Assembly (NCBI GenBank): GCA_011048855.1
Contig: DSCZ01000582.1
Span: forward strand, 1-14,123
Direction of reading: 5' to 3'
DNA from: Desulfobacteraceae bacterium
GTDB lineage: Bacteria > Desulfobacterota > DSM-4660 > Desulfatiglandales > Desulfatiglandaceae
Length of the DNA: 14,123 nucleotides
Of the stretch, positions 1 through 8,046 are shown piece after piece. The position numbers were made by a program, and so were the translations under genes. How positions within the stretch are numbered: position 1 is the stretch's first letter; each line of letters opens with the position of its first letter. Under the pieces are notes generated by a model, which saw nothing but the letters and a program-made list of their open reading frames with translations, searched no databases and was not told where the DNA came from.

Positions 1-1283
1 GACTGGAACGTCTTTCGGCCTCACTGGCTGAAATTTTTGAAACGGTGGGAAATGTCTTTTTTTATGATCCCTGGAAGGCGCGGGACGATTACATACAGGT
101 GCTGGTCGATCCGTCCGTCGGAGTGCGGAACTCGTTTTTGGAAAACCATCTGCGCGGGGGGCCGGATGATGCCGCTGCCGGTGACGCTGTTCGTCTTCTC
201 GAATCCCAGCGGATGAGTCTTTTTATGTTCACGAGCTGCGGGTGGTTTTTCGATGACATATCAGGGCTCGAAGCCGTGCAGATCATGCTGTATGCGGCAA
301 GAGGAATCGATCTTGCCGGTGGATGGGCGCAAGAGGACGTCGAGGAGCGACTGAAAGAGGACTTGAGCCGGGCCGAGAGCAATGTGCGTGGTGAGGGCAC
401 AGGGGCCGACATATACGAAAAGATACTTGCGTGTGCCAGGATGACACCCCGGCGCCTGGCGGCACATGTGGCGTGCGCCGGTGAGGCGAAAAACCCGGAT
501 GATGACTCCGGTATTCTTTCACGCGTAAACGGCGGGCTCGAAATAGAGGACCCGGAGGGAGCCCCCCGCGGCGTGGTCCGGGTGATGGAGCCGTACATAC
601 CGGGCCGCCATGAATTCCTGTTTCGGTGCACCTCCTCCGGTTGCGAGATCGGACCTCTCGATCGGTCAACCGGGTCGGGGGTTGTTTCGGATCGGGCGAT
701 TCCCGGCTCGACGCGTTTCCGTTACCGGGATCTTGTTCCGGGTGTACTTTACGAGATCGCCGGGGGAGCCGGAGCGCACGTGGAAAAGGCCGTCTGCGGC
801 GCCGTTGATGTCCCGGGCCGAAGCCTGATGGATCTTGCCGGATTGATCGACGTGCGGGAGATGTCATGTGTTTCTAAGGGATGCAGAAGATCCCTGGACC
901 TTGCAGTATCCTTTCAAATAGTGAAAGCTTTGTCGATGAGCGGGAGTGATGTTGAACTGCTCGTGGAGGATCTCAAGCGGGCGGTTGACACAGCGGTTGA
1001 CTGGAAGCTTCCCCTTGACCGCGAATATTTGGCCGGGAAAGCTTCAAAGACGCTTTCCAGGCTTATGGAGGAGCTGCCTGGTTCGCCGTTCGCGGGCCTC
1101 ATATCCGGCGTCCTGGAAATCCTGGACGCCGTTAGAGTCCTTGATCTACCCGTAGATCTGTGGGGGGTCCAGAATATGTTCTACGATATGAGCAGAAGGC
1201 ACGATTTTAAAGAAAGTTTGTCTGTCCCCGCGGGCCGGGCCTTCGAAAAGCTGGGCAGGCGTCTGGGTTTCCGGGAGTATTGA
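1..1283 (+). CDS. GH57-family protein, C-terminal DUF3536 region (5' truncated)
   Basis: The reading frame is open from base 3 with no stop before the TGA at 1281-1283. The gene therefore starts left of the window, and the GTG at 45 is probably internal. About 426 residues are visible. The segment reading FTSCGWFFDDISGLEAVQ (about residues 76-93 of the visible part), together with the upstream DPWKARDDYI, is the hallmark I associate with the DUF3536 domain found C-terminal to a glycoside hydrolase family 57 catalytic domain. GH57 enzymes are cytoplasmic alpha-amylase, branching-enzyme or amylopullulanase types acting on alpha-glucans. The catalytic domain is outside the window, so substrate and activity cannot be judged here. 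The gene is convergent with the DUF4340 gene, leaving 29 nt between stops and no visible hairpin terminator. The family call is fairly secure; the biochemical role is inferred from the family only. Confidence 0.83.
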   Translation, partial: LERLSASLAEIFETVGNVFFYDPWKARDDYIQVLVDPSVGVRNSFLENHLRGGPDDAAAGDAVRLLESQRMSLFMFTSCGWFFDDISGLEAVQIMLYAARGIDLAGGWAQEDVEERLKEDLSRAESNVRGEGTGADIYEKILACARMTPRRLAAHVACAGEAKNPDDDSGILSRVNGGLEIEDPEGAPRGVVRVMEPYIPGRHEFLFRCTSSGCEIGPLDRSTGSGVVSDRAIPGSTRFRYRDLVPGVLYEIAGGAGAHVEKAVCGAVDVPGRSLMDLAGLIDVREMSCVSKGCRRSLDLAVSFQIVKALSMSGSDVELLVEDLKRAVDTAVDWKLPLDREYLAGKASKTLSRLMEELPGSPFAGLISGVLEILDAVRVLDLPVDLWGVQNMFYDMSRRHDFKESLSVPAGRAFEKLGRRLGFREY

Positions 1284-1312
1284 GTAAAGATCCTTGTGGA
1301 GGGGACTTGAAC

Positions 1313-2401
1313 TCAGGAGGCCGGGTCTTTTTCGTCTGCTGTGAGTTCCGCCGGATCGGTTATGAGTGAGTCGAACCGCCACCGGCTCAGTTTAAAAACC
1401 CATCGAGAGACGATGTCCTGAAGCTCCGCCGTTTCAACCGCGGTCTCCTCGTCGATTTGAACATTTAAACCGGAGTCCTTCTTGTCTGCCGCCGGCCGGT
1501 CGTACCCCGCCGAAATTCGCACAAGCGGCCCGGCTTCATCGTTTTCCAGCGGGCACAGCAACATGATTCTTCCATCGAAAAACCGATATTCCAGGCAGGT
1601 GTTGAATGCAGACTGGTCTATCTGGGAGACCGGCAGCACGTCATCGATTCTGAAGGAGGCGGGCACCTCCGAAAGTTTTTTCAACACCTGCTCGTCGACT
1701 TTTTCGCCGGAAGGGAAAATCACCGGCTCGAATGGATCGCCACTCTCGTCGCGTTCGAATCTGTACAGATATTCACTGTCCTTTCTACATGCCAGCGACT
1801 GTATTTTCGAGGCGGGGATGTCAAGCAATTCCTTTTTCACCCAGTCGGCAGGCGATGGTTTGTATTGAGAGAGGGGCTCGTCTATCAAGTAGACGGCTGA
1901 AGAGCCTTCAATGGATACATATCTTCCTCCGGAGGCCGCCCCCGACCCGCTGCTGCGCGGGGATCCCAGCAGCAGGTTCGCGAGAATTCTTTCGCCTGCG
2001 TCCAGGAATCGAACCCTGGTGCCCTTGTTTTCGTCGGAGGGGCCTTCAGACGATGGGTCCAGAAGACTCAACCTGGCCAACGTCCCGGGGGAGGCTTCAA
2101 ACCGCCGGCCCGTTTTGGCCTCCCGCAGGGCACGGACAAAGTCTATGATCCTGGAAAAATCCGCGGGGTACCCGGAACGATCGGCGACGACCCATTTGCC
2201 GGATTCTTTTTCCAGCCGAACTCGGTCAGAAGGACCCTCGAGGGTGATGTATTCTATTTCGTTCACCGGCAGGTTGCGAATAAGGTAGGCACCCATGGCT
2301 GCATCGGGAGCTTTGGGGGCGTTCATGCGTATCACCATGACGCCCGCCCCGATCAGCACGACCAGCAGCGCTGTCAGAATCAAAAGTGTTTTCACTTTCA
2401 T
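1313..2401 (-). CDS. DUF4340 domain protein, last gene of Gld-like ABC cluster
   Basis: The protein has 362 residues. It opens with a single hydrophobic segment (about residues 4-24) after a short basic start, so it is probably anchored in the inner membrane with the rest in the periplasm. The body is soluble and reads like DUF4340: an N-terminal strand-rich part with the phrases EIEYITLEGPSDRVRLEKE and GKWVVADRSGYPAD, then repeats of the same kind. The ATG at 2401 overlaps the TGA of the GldG-like gene (ATGA at 2398-2401), indicating translational coupling. DUF4340 proteins are commonly found beside GldG-type ABC subunits, and their molecular function is unknown. I infer an accessory extracytoplasmic subunit of the same transporter. 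No catalytic motif was recognised. Confidence 0.85.
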   Translation of the reverse strand: MKVKTLLILTALLVVLIGAGVMVIRMNAPKAPDAAMGAYLIRNLPVNEIEYITLEGPSDRVRLEKESGKWVVADRSGYPADFSRIIDFVRALREAKTGRRFEASPGTLARLSLLDPSSEGPSDENKGTRVRFLDAGERILANLLLGSPRSSGSGAASGGRYVSIEGSSAVYLIDEPLSQYKPSPADWVKKELLDIPASKIQSLACRKDSEYLYRFERDESGDPFEPVIFPSGEKVDEQVLKKLSEVPASFRIDDVLPVSQIDQSAFNTCLEYRFFDGRIMLLCPLENDEAGPLVRISAGYDRPAADKKDSGLNVQIDEETAVETAELQDIVSRWVFKLSRWRFDSLITDPAELTADEKDPAS

Positions 2402-4269
2402 TTTCGCTTCATCCTCGTCTGGCGGTAAAGGGCAAAACCGAGTCCGGCGAGTGCAACGCCCAGAGGCATCAGGAAAATGTTCACGGCCTCGATCACCATG
2501 CCCAACCTGTCGATGTCCTCTCGCAACTTTTTGCGGACCTCCTTCAGCTCGCCGTTAATCCGGCGTTTTTCCTCTTGGAATCTGGCGATTTCCTTTTCCT
2601 GCTCCGCACTCAGTATAAGTTTCTGGCTCTCGTCTTTATGCTGCTGCAGCTCCTGGAGTTTGCGGTTAGCCGCTTCCATTTTTTCCACCAGTTCTTTTTC
2701 CTTGGACAGCCACCTCTCGCGTGCGCTGCGTTCGAGTTCCATCACCACGGTGAAAGGTCTTTCATATTTGCCCCTGGAACGTAGGTTTATGAGATCGGCG
2801 CTTCCCGTGAGAACTTCGCAGGCGTTCACCAGGAAGTTCAAATTGTCATTGAAGGTTTTGGATATATCGAAGCCCAGCAGGTTTCCCCGTTGAAGGTAAA
2901 AGGGGTCGGCCAGCATATCCGCATCGGCTACTACAATCACCGAAGCGGTTTGAATGCCTTCGACCAGGTGATCTTCGGCCCCGGCGGTTTCCGCGGTCTC
3001 GGAAGGAGGCCCTTCCGGAAAAGCGCTCCGAAATTTTCCTCGGATATGGGCTGCCAGGTTTAACTTTTTACCCGGAAGGGAGATGTCCTTTCTTATTATG
3101 GCGGCGGTAAGCCGGGCCTTCATTGGTTCAATCACAGCCGCATTCGAACTTGTGACGATCAGAGGCGTGAATTCGCAGGTGCTTTCCTCGCTTTTTGTTA
3201 TGACCCCTGCGAGAGGCAGAAGCATGCTTTCAAGTTTCGAAATGACCGGCTCTGTTTTGTTGAAATTAGCATTTCTGACGGTAATCCATGCCGGATTGTC
3301 CTCGACGGCCTCATTGGCCCTGACTTTAGTGGGGTTATCAAGATCCGCCGCCACCCCGCCTGGATCCATTTCAATTCCCCAGGAATCCAGAAGTTTACCA
3401 GGTGATGACGGGGAAGGCATTATCGGGTTGTGCATTCGGGAGCCCTGATCCGACAGGCACACCGGATCTATATAGGCCAGGATATTTCCGCCTTTGAGAA
3501 GATACTGATCGATTGCATATTGAAGCCCGATGCCTAAATCCCTTGGGTGGAGCAGTACCAGTAGATCCACATCCGGATCTATCGTTGCTTCCGAATCAGG
3601 GATATTCCTCAGTTCATAGGTTTTTTCCAGTTCAGACACGAAAAACCAGGGTCGTCCCGCGCCCGGCCTCTGCATCGCCGCCGGTGAACCGGAGCCGAAC
3701 ACGGGCAGGCCGGTAATCAGGCCCACCACTTTCTTCCTGGAGGCCTGCACCCGTGATATCATCATCGTCAGGTCGTATTCGAGGAGTTCCTCCCTGTTTG
3801 GATCCAGCATTTCCATACTCTGCTCCCTGTCGCCTGAAAGGAAAACAAGGCCGCAGTATATTTTTTCGCCGCCAGGCAGCTGCGCCGGCCTGATGCCATA
3901 GCGCTGAGCCCATTCCTCTTCGTCGGAGTCAGGTTTTGGATCATGGTATTGCAGGTCAATCATGCCCCCGGCCGCCCTGTCGTATTCGGTCAGCATGTCG
4001 CCGACCCTTCCGGCGTAAAGCTTGAGGTTCGCCGGGAAGTTACGGGAGCTTTTACTGTAGAAGAATTTTATGGCCACCGGTTCTTCCAAATCCGCAAGGA
4101 TGTTTTTTGTTCCTTCGGAAAGGGAGTATATGCGGTCTTCGGTGGTATCCCAACGGAGATTGGCATAGGAAAGTATGACGTTGATCATGATCAGTATCAC
4201 CAGCAGGACTACCAGGCCGGTTATCGAGATAATCGTTCTACGGATATCGGTGCCTTTACCGCCAAACAT
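2398..4269 (-). CDS. GldG-like ABC transporter auxiliary subunit
   Basis: The protein has 623 residues from the ATG at 4269. A TTG two codons upstream (4275) is possible, but an AGGGGG run about 7 nt before the ATG favours 4269. Layout: a membrane segment at about residues 12-33; then the GldG-type start (NLRWDTTEDRIYSLSEGTKN); a large extracytoplasmic region with the LDPNREELLEYDLT and DLLVLLHPRD phrases typical of this ABC-associated family; a charged coiled coil at about 514-589 rich in E, K and Q; and a final membrane helix at about 593-614 with a basic tail. Family members pair with a GldF permease and a GldA ATPase. In Bacteroidetes these serve gliding or secretion, but homologues occur widely in non-gliding bacteria where the substrate is unknown. 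It lies 21 nt after the permease gene and overlaps the DUF4340 gene. Confidence 0.87.
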   Translation of the reverse strand: MFGGKGTDIRRTIISITGLVVLLVILIMINVILSYANLRWDTTEDRIYSLSEGTKNILADLEEPVAIKFFYSKSSRNFPANLKLYAGRVGDMLTEYDRAAGGMIDLQYHDPKPDSDEEEWAQRYGIRPAQLPGGEKIYCGLVFLSGDREQSMEMLDPNREELLEYDLTMMISRVQASRKKVVGLITGLPVFGSGSPAAMQRPGAGRPWFFVSELEKTYELRNIPDSEATIDPDVDLLVLLHPRDLGIGLQYAIDQYLLKGGNILAYIDPVCLSDQGSRMHNPIMPSPSSPGKLLDSWGIEMDPGGVAADLDNPTKVRANEAVEDNPAWITVRNANFNKTEPVISKLESMLLPLAGVITKSEESTCEFTPLIVTSSNAAVIEPMKARLTAAIIRKDISLPGKKLNLAAHIRGKFRSAFPEGPPSETAETAGAEDHLVEGIQTASVIVVADADMLADPFYLQRGNLLGFDISKTFNDNLNFLVNACEVLTGSADLINLRSRGKYERPFTVVMELERSARERWLSKEKELVEKMEAANRKLQELQQHKDESQKLILSAEQEKEIARFQEEKRRINGELKEVRKKLREDIDRLGMVIEAVNIFLMPLGVALAGLGFALYRQTRMKRK

Positions 4270-4290
4270 CGGCAACCCCCTTTTAATTCT

Positions 4291-5034
4291 TCAAGATCTG
4301 CGGTTCTGCAGGATGACTCCGCTTGCGAACAGCATGAAAAAAATCACCGAAAGGTAATAGACAATATCCCTGACGTCGATGACTCCGCGTTCCATGGAAG
4401 CGAAACGCGGCATGAAACTGAACCCGGATACGACATCCACCAGCCATGCCGGGGCCCATCCGGATAAGTATCCGGTGATCGGCGTCCACCCGGCAAGCAC
4501 CAGGAAGAGACAGACAACGACTGAAAGGATGAAACTGACGACCTGGTTTCTTGTCAGGGACGATGTCATGCTTCCGACGCTCAGATAGGCGCCTGACAAC
4601 AGAAAGCTCCCGGCGTACCCGCACAGGACGGCGCCCATATCCGGATCACCAAGATAGGCCATGGTGATCACCAGAGGAAAGGTGAGAGACAGTGCAAGGC
4701 CCAGGAAAAGCCAGGCGGCCAGAAATTTTGCAGTTACCGCCTGTGGAAGCGTCACCGGCAGCGTCAAAATCAATTCCATCGTTCCCGTGCGCCGTTCCTC
4801 AGCCCACAATCTCATTGCGACAGCGGGGACAAGAAAAAGAAAAATCCACGGATGCCACTGGAAAAACGCTCTGAGATCCGCCTGTCCGGCTTCATAAAAG
4901 CGGCTGACGGAAAATGTAAAAAATCCGTTCAGCATCAGAAATATTATTATGAATACGTAGGCAACCGGGGATCCGAAATATCCCGCCAGCTCCCTTCTGA
5001 TGATCGCGGTGGTGGTTGTTGTGAATCCAGCCAT
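4291..5034 (-). CDS. ABC-2 type permease, GldF-like
   Basis: This 247-residue integral membrane protein has about six hydrophobic segments. The N-terminal phrase ELAGYFGSPVAYVFIIIF is followed by the MRLWAEERRTGTMELILTLP motif (about residues 77-96), the cytoplasmic coupling region typical of ABC-2 permeases of the GldF/NosY kind. The start at 5034 has a good AGGAG site about 5 nt upstream. The gene lies 31 nt after the ATPase gene and 21 nt before the GldG-like gene, so it would form the membrane pore of a GldA-GldF-GldG complex in the inner membrane. Direction (export or mechanical work at the membrane) and cargo cannot be told from sequence. The family assignment is confident. Confidence 0.88.
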   Translation of the reverse strand: MAGFTTTTTAIIRRELAGYFGSPVAYVFIIIFLMLNGFFTFSVSRFYEAGQADLRAFFQWHPWIFLFLVPAVAMRLWAEERRTGTMELILTLPVTLPQAVTAKFLAAWLFLGLALSLTFPLVITMAYLGDPDMGAVLCGYAGSFLLSGAYLSVGSMTSSLTRNQVVSFILSVVVCLFLVLAGWTPITGYLSGWAPAWLVDVVSGFSFMPRFASMERGVIDVRDIVYYLSVIFFMLFASGVILQNRRS

Positions 5035-5065
5035 AATATCTCCTGATGGGAGAGACAGATAGAGT

Positions 5066-6007
5066 TCAAGCCGAGGTGACCACCCTGAAAACTTCGTCCA
5101 GACGTCCCTGCTCGATTGTGAAGGATTCCGGCCGCACTCCGTTTGTATGCAGAAATTCGAGGACTCCGTCCGCAGGCGGGTTGAGCCTGTCTTCAGGTAA
5201 GATCCTCAGGATGCTGACTCCGGCATCGTCCCGGTCCTCGATCACTTCGGTAAGGCGGACCCCCTTCACTCCTTCCATTCCCTCCCTGACCAGGTCGGCG
5301 GCCTCAGCTGGAACGACTATCCGTATCGCGCCGTGAGCAGGGGAAAAAGCCTTGAGTCTCGATGGGGCGTCGTCCGCCACGATCCTGCCCTGTGCGATTA
5401 TCACCGCCCTGGTGCAGACGGCGTCGACCTCCTCGAGGTTGTGTGTCGAAAGGAGCACGGCTTTGTCCTCGGCCATCTGCGTGATCATTGTCCGGACTTC
5501 GTGCTTCTGGTTCGGGTCCAGCCCATCGGTCGGTTCGTCCATGATCAGATAATCGGGATCGTGTAGAATGCTCTGAGCGAAACATACCCGCTGCTTGAAT
5601 CCCTTGGACAGTGTGGCTGTCATTTGGTGACGGACATCGGTAAGGAAGCATTTTTCCAAGGTTTTTTCAAGTAGTTCGGACTTGCTCCTTCCAGAAAAAC
5701 CTCTTATCGAAGCTATGAAATCCAGGAATGAGTAAACATCCATGTCCGGGTAAACGGGCGCATTTTCCGGGAGATAACCTATTTTTTTTCTAGCCTGCAG
5801 GCTCTGCGTCGTTATGTCGTATCCACCGATCACGGCGGTGCCCGAGGTGGGTGGAAGGTAACCGGTGATCATTCTCATGGTCGTTGATTTTCCGGCGGCG
5901 TTGGGGCCGAGGAAACCCAGGACTTCGCCCCGTTCGACTTTGAATGAGACGTCTTCAACCGCTGTCTTGTGACCGAACTTCTTATGCAGTCGACGGGCTT
6001 CTATCAT
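5066..6007 (-). CDS. ABC transporter ATPase, GldA-like
   Basis: This is a complete 313-residue ABC ATPase. Visible motifs are Walker A GPNAAGKST (34-42), a YLPEN Q-loop equivalent (78-82), the signature LSKGFKQR (133-140), Walker B YLIMDEP (153-159) and the switch histidine in STHN (H189). The LSKG(F/Y)(K/R)QR form of the signature and the YLPE loop are usual for the GldA/CcmA/NatA-like branch that drives ABC-2 permeases, so they do not indicate damage. A C-terminal domain of about 100 residues after the ATPase core is also normal for this branch. It is the first gene of the minus-strand cluster, preceded by a strong promoter and a long leader. An AAAGGGA-type ribosome site lies about 9 nt before the ATG. 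It would supply energy for the GldF/GldG complex. Confidence 0.92.
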   Translation of the reverse strand: MIEARRLHKKFGHKTAVEDVSFKVERGEVLGFLGPNAAGKSTTMRMITGYLPPTSGTAVIGGYDITTQSLQARKKIGYLPENAPVYPDMDVYSFLDFIASIRGFSGRSKSELLEKTLEKCFLTDVRHQMTATLSKGFKQRVCFAQSILHDPDYLIMDEPTDGLDPNQKHEVRTMITQMAEDKAVLLSTHNLEEVDAVCTRAVIIAQGRIVADDAPSRLKAFSPAHGAIRIVVPAEAADLVREGMEGVKGVRLTEVIEDRDDAGVSILRILPEDRLNPPADGVLEFLHTNGVRPESFTIEQGRLDEVFRVVTSA

Positions 6008-6203
6008 ATATTTCAGTCCCTTTCACAGATGACCGGATTATTGTCCGGTGCTCGCTTCAAGTCGGAAAATGTCACATTCCGCCGGCCTGCCGGTATCAAC
6101 TACTCCGGACGGGTGACAGCAACCGCTGGGCCGTTCAAAGGCCGGGCAGGTTGTCTATACCGGAAAATATTCGGTAACTTATTGATTTTGATCATCTAAA
6201 ATG
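6008..6203 (-). promoter_or_regulatory. Long 5' leader of the Gld-like cluster
   Basis: From the predicted transcription start near 6202 to the ATG at 6007 there are about 195 nt without a recognised gene. Read on the minus strand, the leader can form several short stems: TACCG/CGGTA near its 5' end, GGCC/GGCC across a TTTGAAC loop, and ACCGGA/TCCGGT close to the ribosome site. A 31-codon frame beginning at 6195 is also present but lacks a ribosome binding site. I compared the leader by eye with the consensus cores I know for cobalamin, TPP, c-di-GMP-I, guanidine-III, ZTP and fluoride riboswitches, and none fits. It could be a regulatory leader of unknown type or simply a long untranslated region. 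Confidence 0.4.
6032..6049. repeat. Inverted repeat ACCGGA-N6-TCCGGT in the leader
   Basis: Two exact 6-nt inverted arms (6032-6037 and 6044-6049) flank a 6-nt AT-rich loop, about 25-42 nt upstream of the GldA-like start codon. As RNA it would form a compact GC-rich hairpin just before the ribosome binding site; as DNA it could be an operator half-site pair. It has no U-tract, so it is not a standard intrinsic terminator. The repeat itself is certain; its function is only inferred. Confidence 0.5.
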
Positions 6204-6208
6204 GAGGG

Positions 6209-6252
6209 ATTATAGCGGGAAATCCTGTTTTGTCAACTCCGTTTTTATTTTT
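6209..6252 (-). promoter_or_regulatory. Consensus sigma70-type promoter with A-tract for the Gld-like cluster
   Basis: On the minus strand, TTGACA (6236-6231) and TATAAT (6214-6209) are both exact consensus hexamers separated by 16 nt. Just upstream is AAAAATAAAAA (6252-6242), placed like an UP element for the RNA polymerase alpha subunit. The predicted start of transcription is near 6202. The A-tract overlaps the final codons and TAA stop of the upstream importer ATPase gene, so the promoter begins inside that gene. It would give the Gld-like cluster transcription independent of the importer. Confidence 0.8.
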
Positions 6253-7045
6253 GTTCCAGAAATCTTCCCGGGACCACGCTTACCCTGGGAACTTCTCCGA
6301 GAGGGCTTTCATCCACCAGAAGTATGCAGCCGTATGTTTTTTCAAGAGTTTCAAAAGTCAGCACAGCGGCAGGGGGACCTTCGGCGGCTATTCTGCCGTC
6401 TTTCAGCAACAAAAGGCGGTCCCCGTAAAGTGCGGCAAGATTAAGGTCGTGGGAGACCATGACGACTGTTACACCGTGTCTTTGTTTAAATTCCTCCATT
6501 ATATCCATTACTTTTACCTGATGAGCCGGGTCCAGGGATGCGGTCGGCTCGTCAAGAAGAATGATCTTTGGATTCTGACAGACCGCCCTTGCTATAAAGA
6601 CCCGCTGCTGCTCTCCACTGCTCAATTGATTGATCCGTCGATCCGCCAGGTTTTCGACTCCGGTGAAAGCCATTGCACTGTGTGCGGCTTCTATGTCTTT
6701 TTGTCCTTCAATGCCCAGGAGCCCGAGGTGCGGTGCCCTTCCCATCAGAACGACCTGCATGACCGTGAACGGGAAATCCACCGGCATCTTCTGCGGTACG
6801 AATGCGATCTGCCTGGCTAATTCTGTTCTTTTGAACGAACCCGCAGGGCGGCCGAACACCTTGACCACGCCGCTTTTCGGATGCTCGATGTCGTCAAGCA
6901 TCTTCATGAGCGTCGTTTTACCGGAACCATTGGGACCGATAATTATAAAAAAGCTTCCCGCCTCAATTGAAAAGCTGACGTCCTCGAGAACGTTTTCAGC
7001 CCCGTAGTCATGACAGATTGAGCAGGCCGTGAGTGCGGATTTCAT
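6245..7045 (-). CDS. ABC importer ATPase, BtuD/FecE-like
   Basis: This 266-residue ATPase is of the cobalamin/ferric siderophore/haem importer family. Motifs are Walker A GPNGSGKT (37-44), Q-loop Q85 in FVPQ, the VMMGR-like segment VVLMGRAPHLGLLG (about 98-111) that is characteristic of the FecE/BtuD group, the signature LSSGEQQ (141-147), Walker B IILLDEP (161-167) and the switch histidine H199 in VSHD. The start codon overlaps the permease stop (ATGA at 7042-7045). It would couple ATP hydrolysis to uptake of a metal-chelate substrate through the adjacent permease. Whether the substrate is cobalamin, haem or a siderophore cannot be settled from this protein. The gene ends in an A-rich stretch that doubles as the upstream element of the next promoter. 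Confidence 0.9.
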   Translation of the reverse strand: MKSALTACSICHDYGAENVLEDVSFSIEAGSFFIIIGPNGSGKTTLMKMLDDIEHPKSGVVKVFGRPAGSFKRTELARQIAFVPQKMPVDFPFTVMQVVLMGRAPHLGLLGIEGQKDIEAAHSAMAFTGVENLADRRINQLSSGEQQRVFIARAVCQNPKIILLDEPTASLDPAHQVKVMDIMEEFKQRHGVTVVMVSHDLNLAALYGDRLLLLKDGRIAAEGPPAAVLTFETLEKTYGCILLVDESPLGEVPRVSVVPGRFLEQK

Positions 7046-8046
7046 TTATGCGACCTCCGCAACAGCAGAATGAACAACGGGGCGCCGACAAGCGCGGTGA
7101 TCACCCCGACCGGTAATTCGCCCTGCTCCGGCAGCACCCGTGCGAGCACGTCGCACAGCACCATGTAAGCCCCCCCGCCCAGCACGCAGGCAGGCACCAG
7201 AACCCTGTTGTCGGGGCCGGCTGAAAGACGCAGCACGTGGGGTATGACGAGCCCTACGAATCCAATCAACCCGCTCTGACACACAGTGGCGCTTACCATC
7301 AAGGATGTGGCGCCCAGCAAAAGGAGGGTAACCGCCCTGACGGGGACTCCTGCACTTTTAGCGGTTTCTTCCCCCATCAGCAGCAGATTCATTTTATTGG
7401 ATAAAATCCACAGCAGTAGAAAGCATGGAAGAGCTACCAGCGCCAGAAGCATGGTCTGGCCTCGTTCCGCCAGCGACAGATCTCCCATCAACCAGAACAT
7501 GATCGTGTGGAGCCGGGCATCCTGGACCAGTGAGACAAGAAAAAGAATCACCGCACCGCAGAAGGCGTTGACCATGACACCTGACAGCAGCAGTGATTCC
7601 TTATTGATGATCCGGCGCCCGCTCGATATTGCAACGATCACCAGCAGCGTGGCCGTGCTGCCGGCGAAGGCCGTCAGGCTGACACCGGGAAACCTGGACA
7701 GCCCGAGGAGGATTCCGGTGATCGCGCCGACAGCCCCTCCTCCGGATACTCCAAGAATGTAAGGCTCTGCGAGAGGGTTCCGCAGCAGCACCTGAAAAAC
7801 GAGGCCGCCGAGTGAAAGGGTGGCGCCGGCGAGCGCTGCGATCAGGACCCTTGGCAGCCTTATTTCTAAAATAATGGTTTTGAGCATCGGATCGATCGAT
7901 CCGGTCTCTATCCATGAACCGGCTATCCGTAAGGGGCCGCCCGCGGCCCCTGTCAGCACCCCGAGCACAACAACCATCAAAAGTACAATTCCCAGGGCCG
8001 TCGTCCACAGCGCAATCCGTGCCTTTACTGATGGGTTGCCGGTCAT
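7042..8046 (-). CDS. FecCD/BtuC-family ABC permease
   Basis: The protein has 334 residues and is strongly hydrophobic, consistent with the ten membrane helices of the FecCD family. Diagnostic text includes IRLPRVLIAALAGATLSLGG (about 63-82), QVLLRNPLAEPYILGVSGGG (about 85-104) and the late LIGFVGLVIPHVLRL segment that contacts the ATPase. Length and motif order match BtuC, FhuB-half and HmuU-type permeases, and nothing seems truncated. It is linked by 4-nt ATGA overlaps to the binding-protein gene on one side and to the ATPase gene on the other, giving a compact F-C-D order. Its role is passage of a vitamin B12- or iron-chelate-type substrate across the inner membrane. No TonB-dependent outer-membrane receptor is present in this window. 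Confidence 0.92.
   Translation of the reverse strand: MTGNPSVKARIALWTTALGIVLLMVVVLGVLTGAAGGPLRIAGSWIETGSIDPMLKTIILEIRLPRVLIAALAGATLSLGGLVFQVLLRNPLAEPYILGVSGGGAVGAITGILLGLSRFPGVSLTAFAGSTATLLVIVAISSGRRIINKESLLLSGVMVNAFCGAVILFLVSLVQDARLHTIMFWLMGDLSLAERGQTMLLALVALPCFLLLWILSNKMNLLLMGEETAKSAGVPVRAVTLLLLGATSLMVSATVCQSGLIGFVGLVIPHVLRLSAGPDNRVLVPACVLGGGAYMVLCDVLARVLPEQGELPVGVITALVGAPLFILLLRRSHK

Noticed and set aside
133..174. Unusual ABC signature in the GldA-like protein (LSKGFKQR at its residues 133-140; the start and end given here are approximate protein positions)
   Set aside because: The LSKG(Y/F) form is normal in the GldA/CcmA branch; Walker A, Walker B and the switch histidine are intact, so it is not degenerate.
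283..867. Long minus-strand open frame of 194 codons opposite the GH57/DUF3536 gene
   Set aside because: Arginine/proline-rich translation with no family resemblance, lying opposite a clearly conserved protein; a GC-driven shadow.
1284..1312. Bidirectional terminator between the convergent GH57 and DUF4340 genes
   Set aside because: No inverted repeat or T-tract is visible in the 29 nt between the stops.
3943..4467. Plus-strand open frame of 174 codons across the GldG/GldF junction
   Set aside because: Lies antisense to two well-supported genes and shows no recognisable domain.
6008..6244. A cobalamin riboswitch, suggested by ACCTGCC on the minus strand close to the B12-type importer
   Set aside because: The match is a few bases only, without the upstream GCCACTG-type core, and it lies downstream of the importer, in front of the Gld-like genes.
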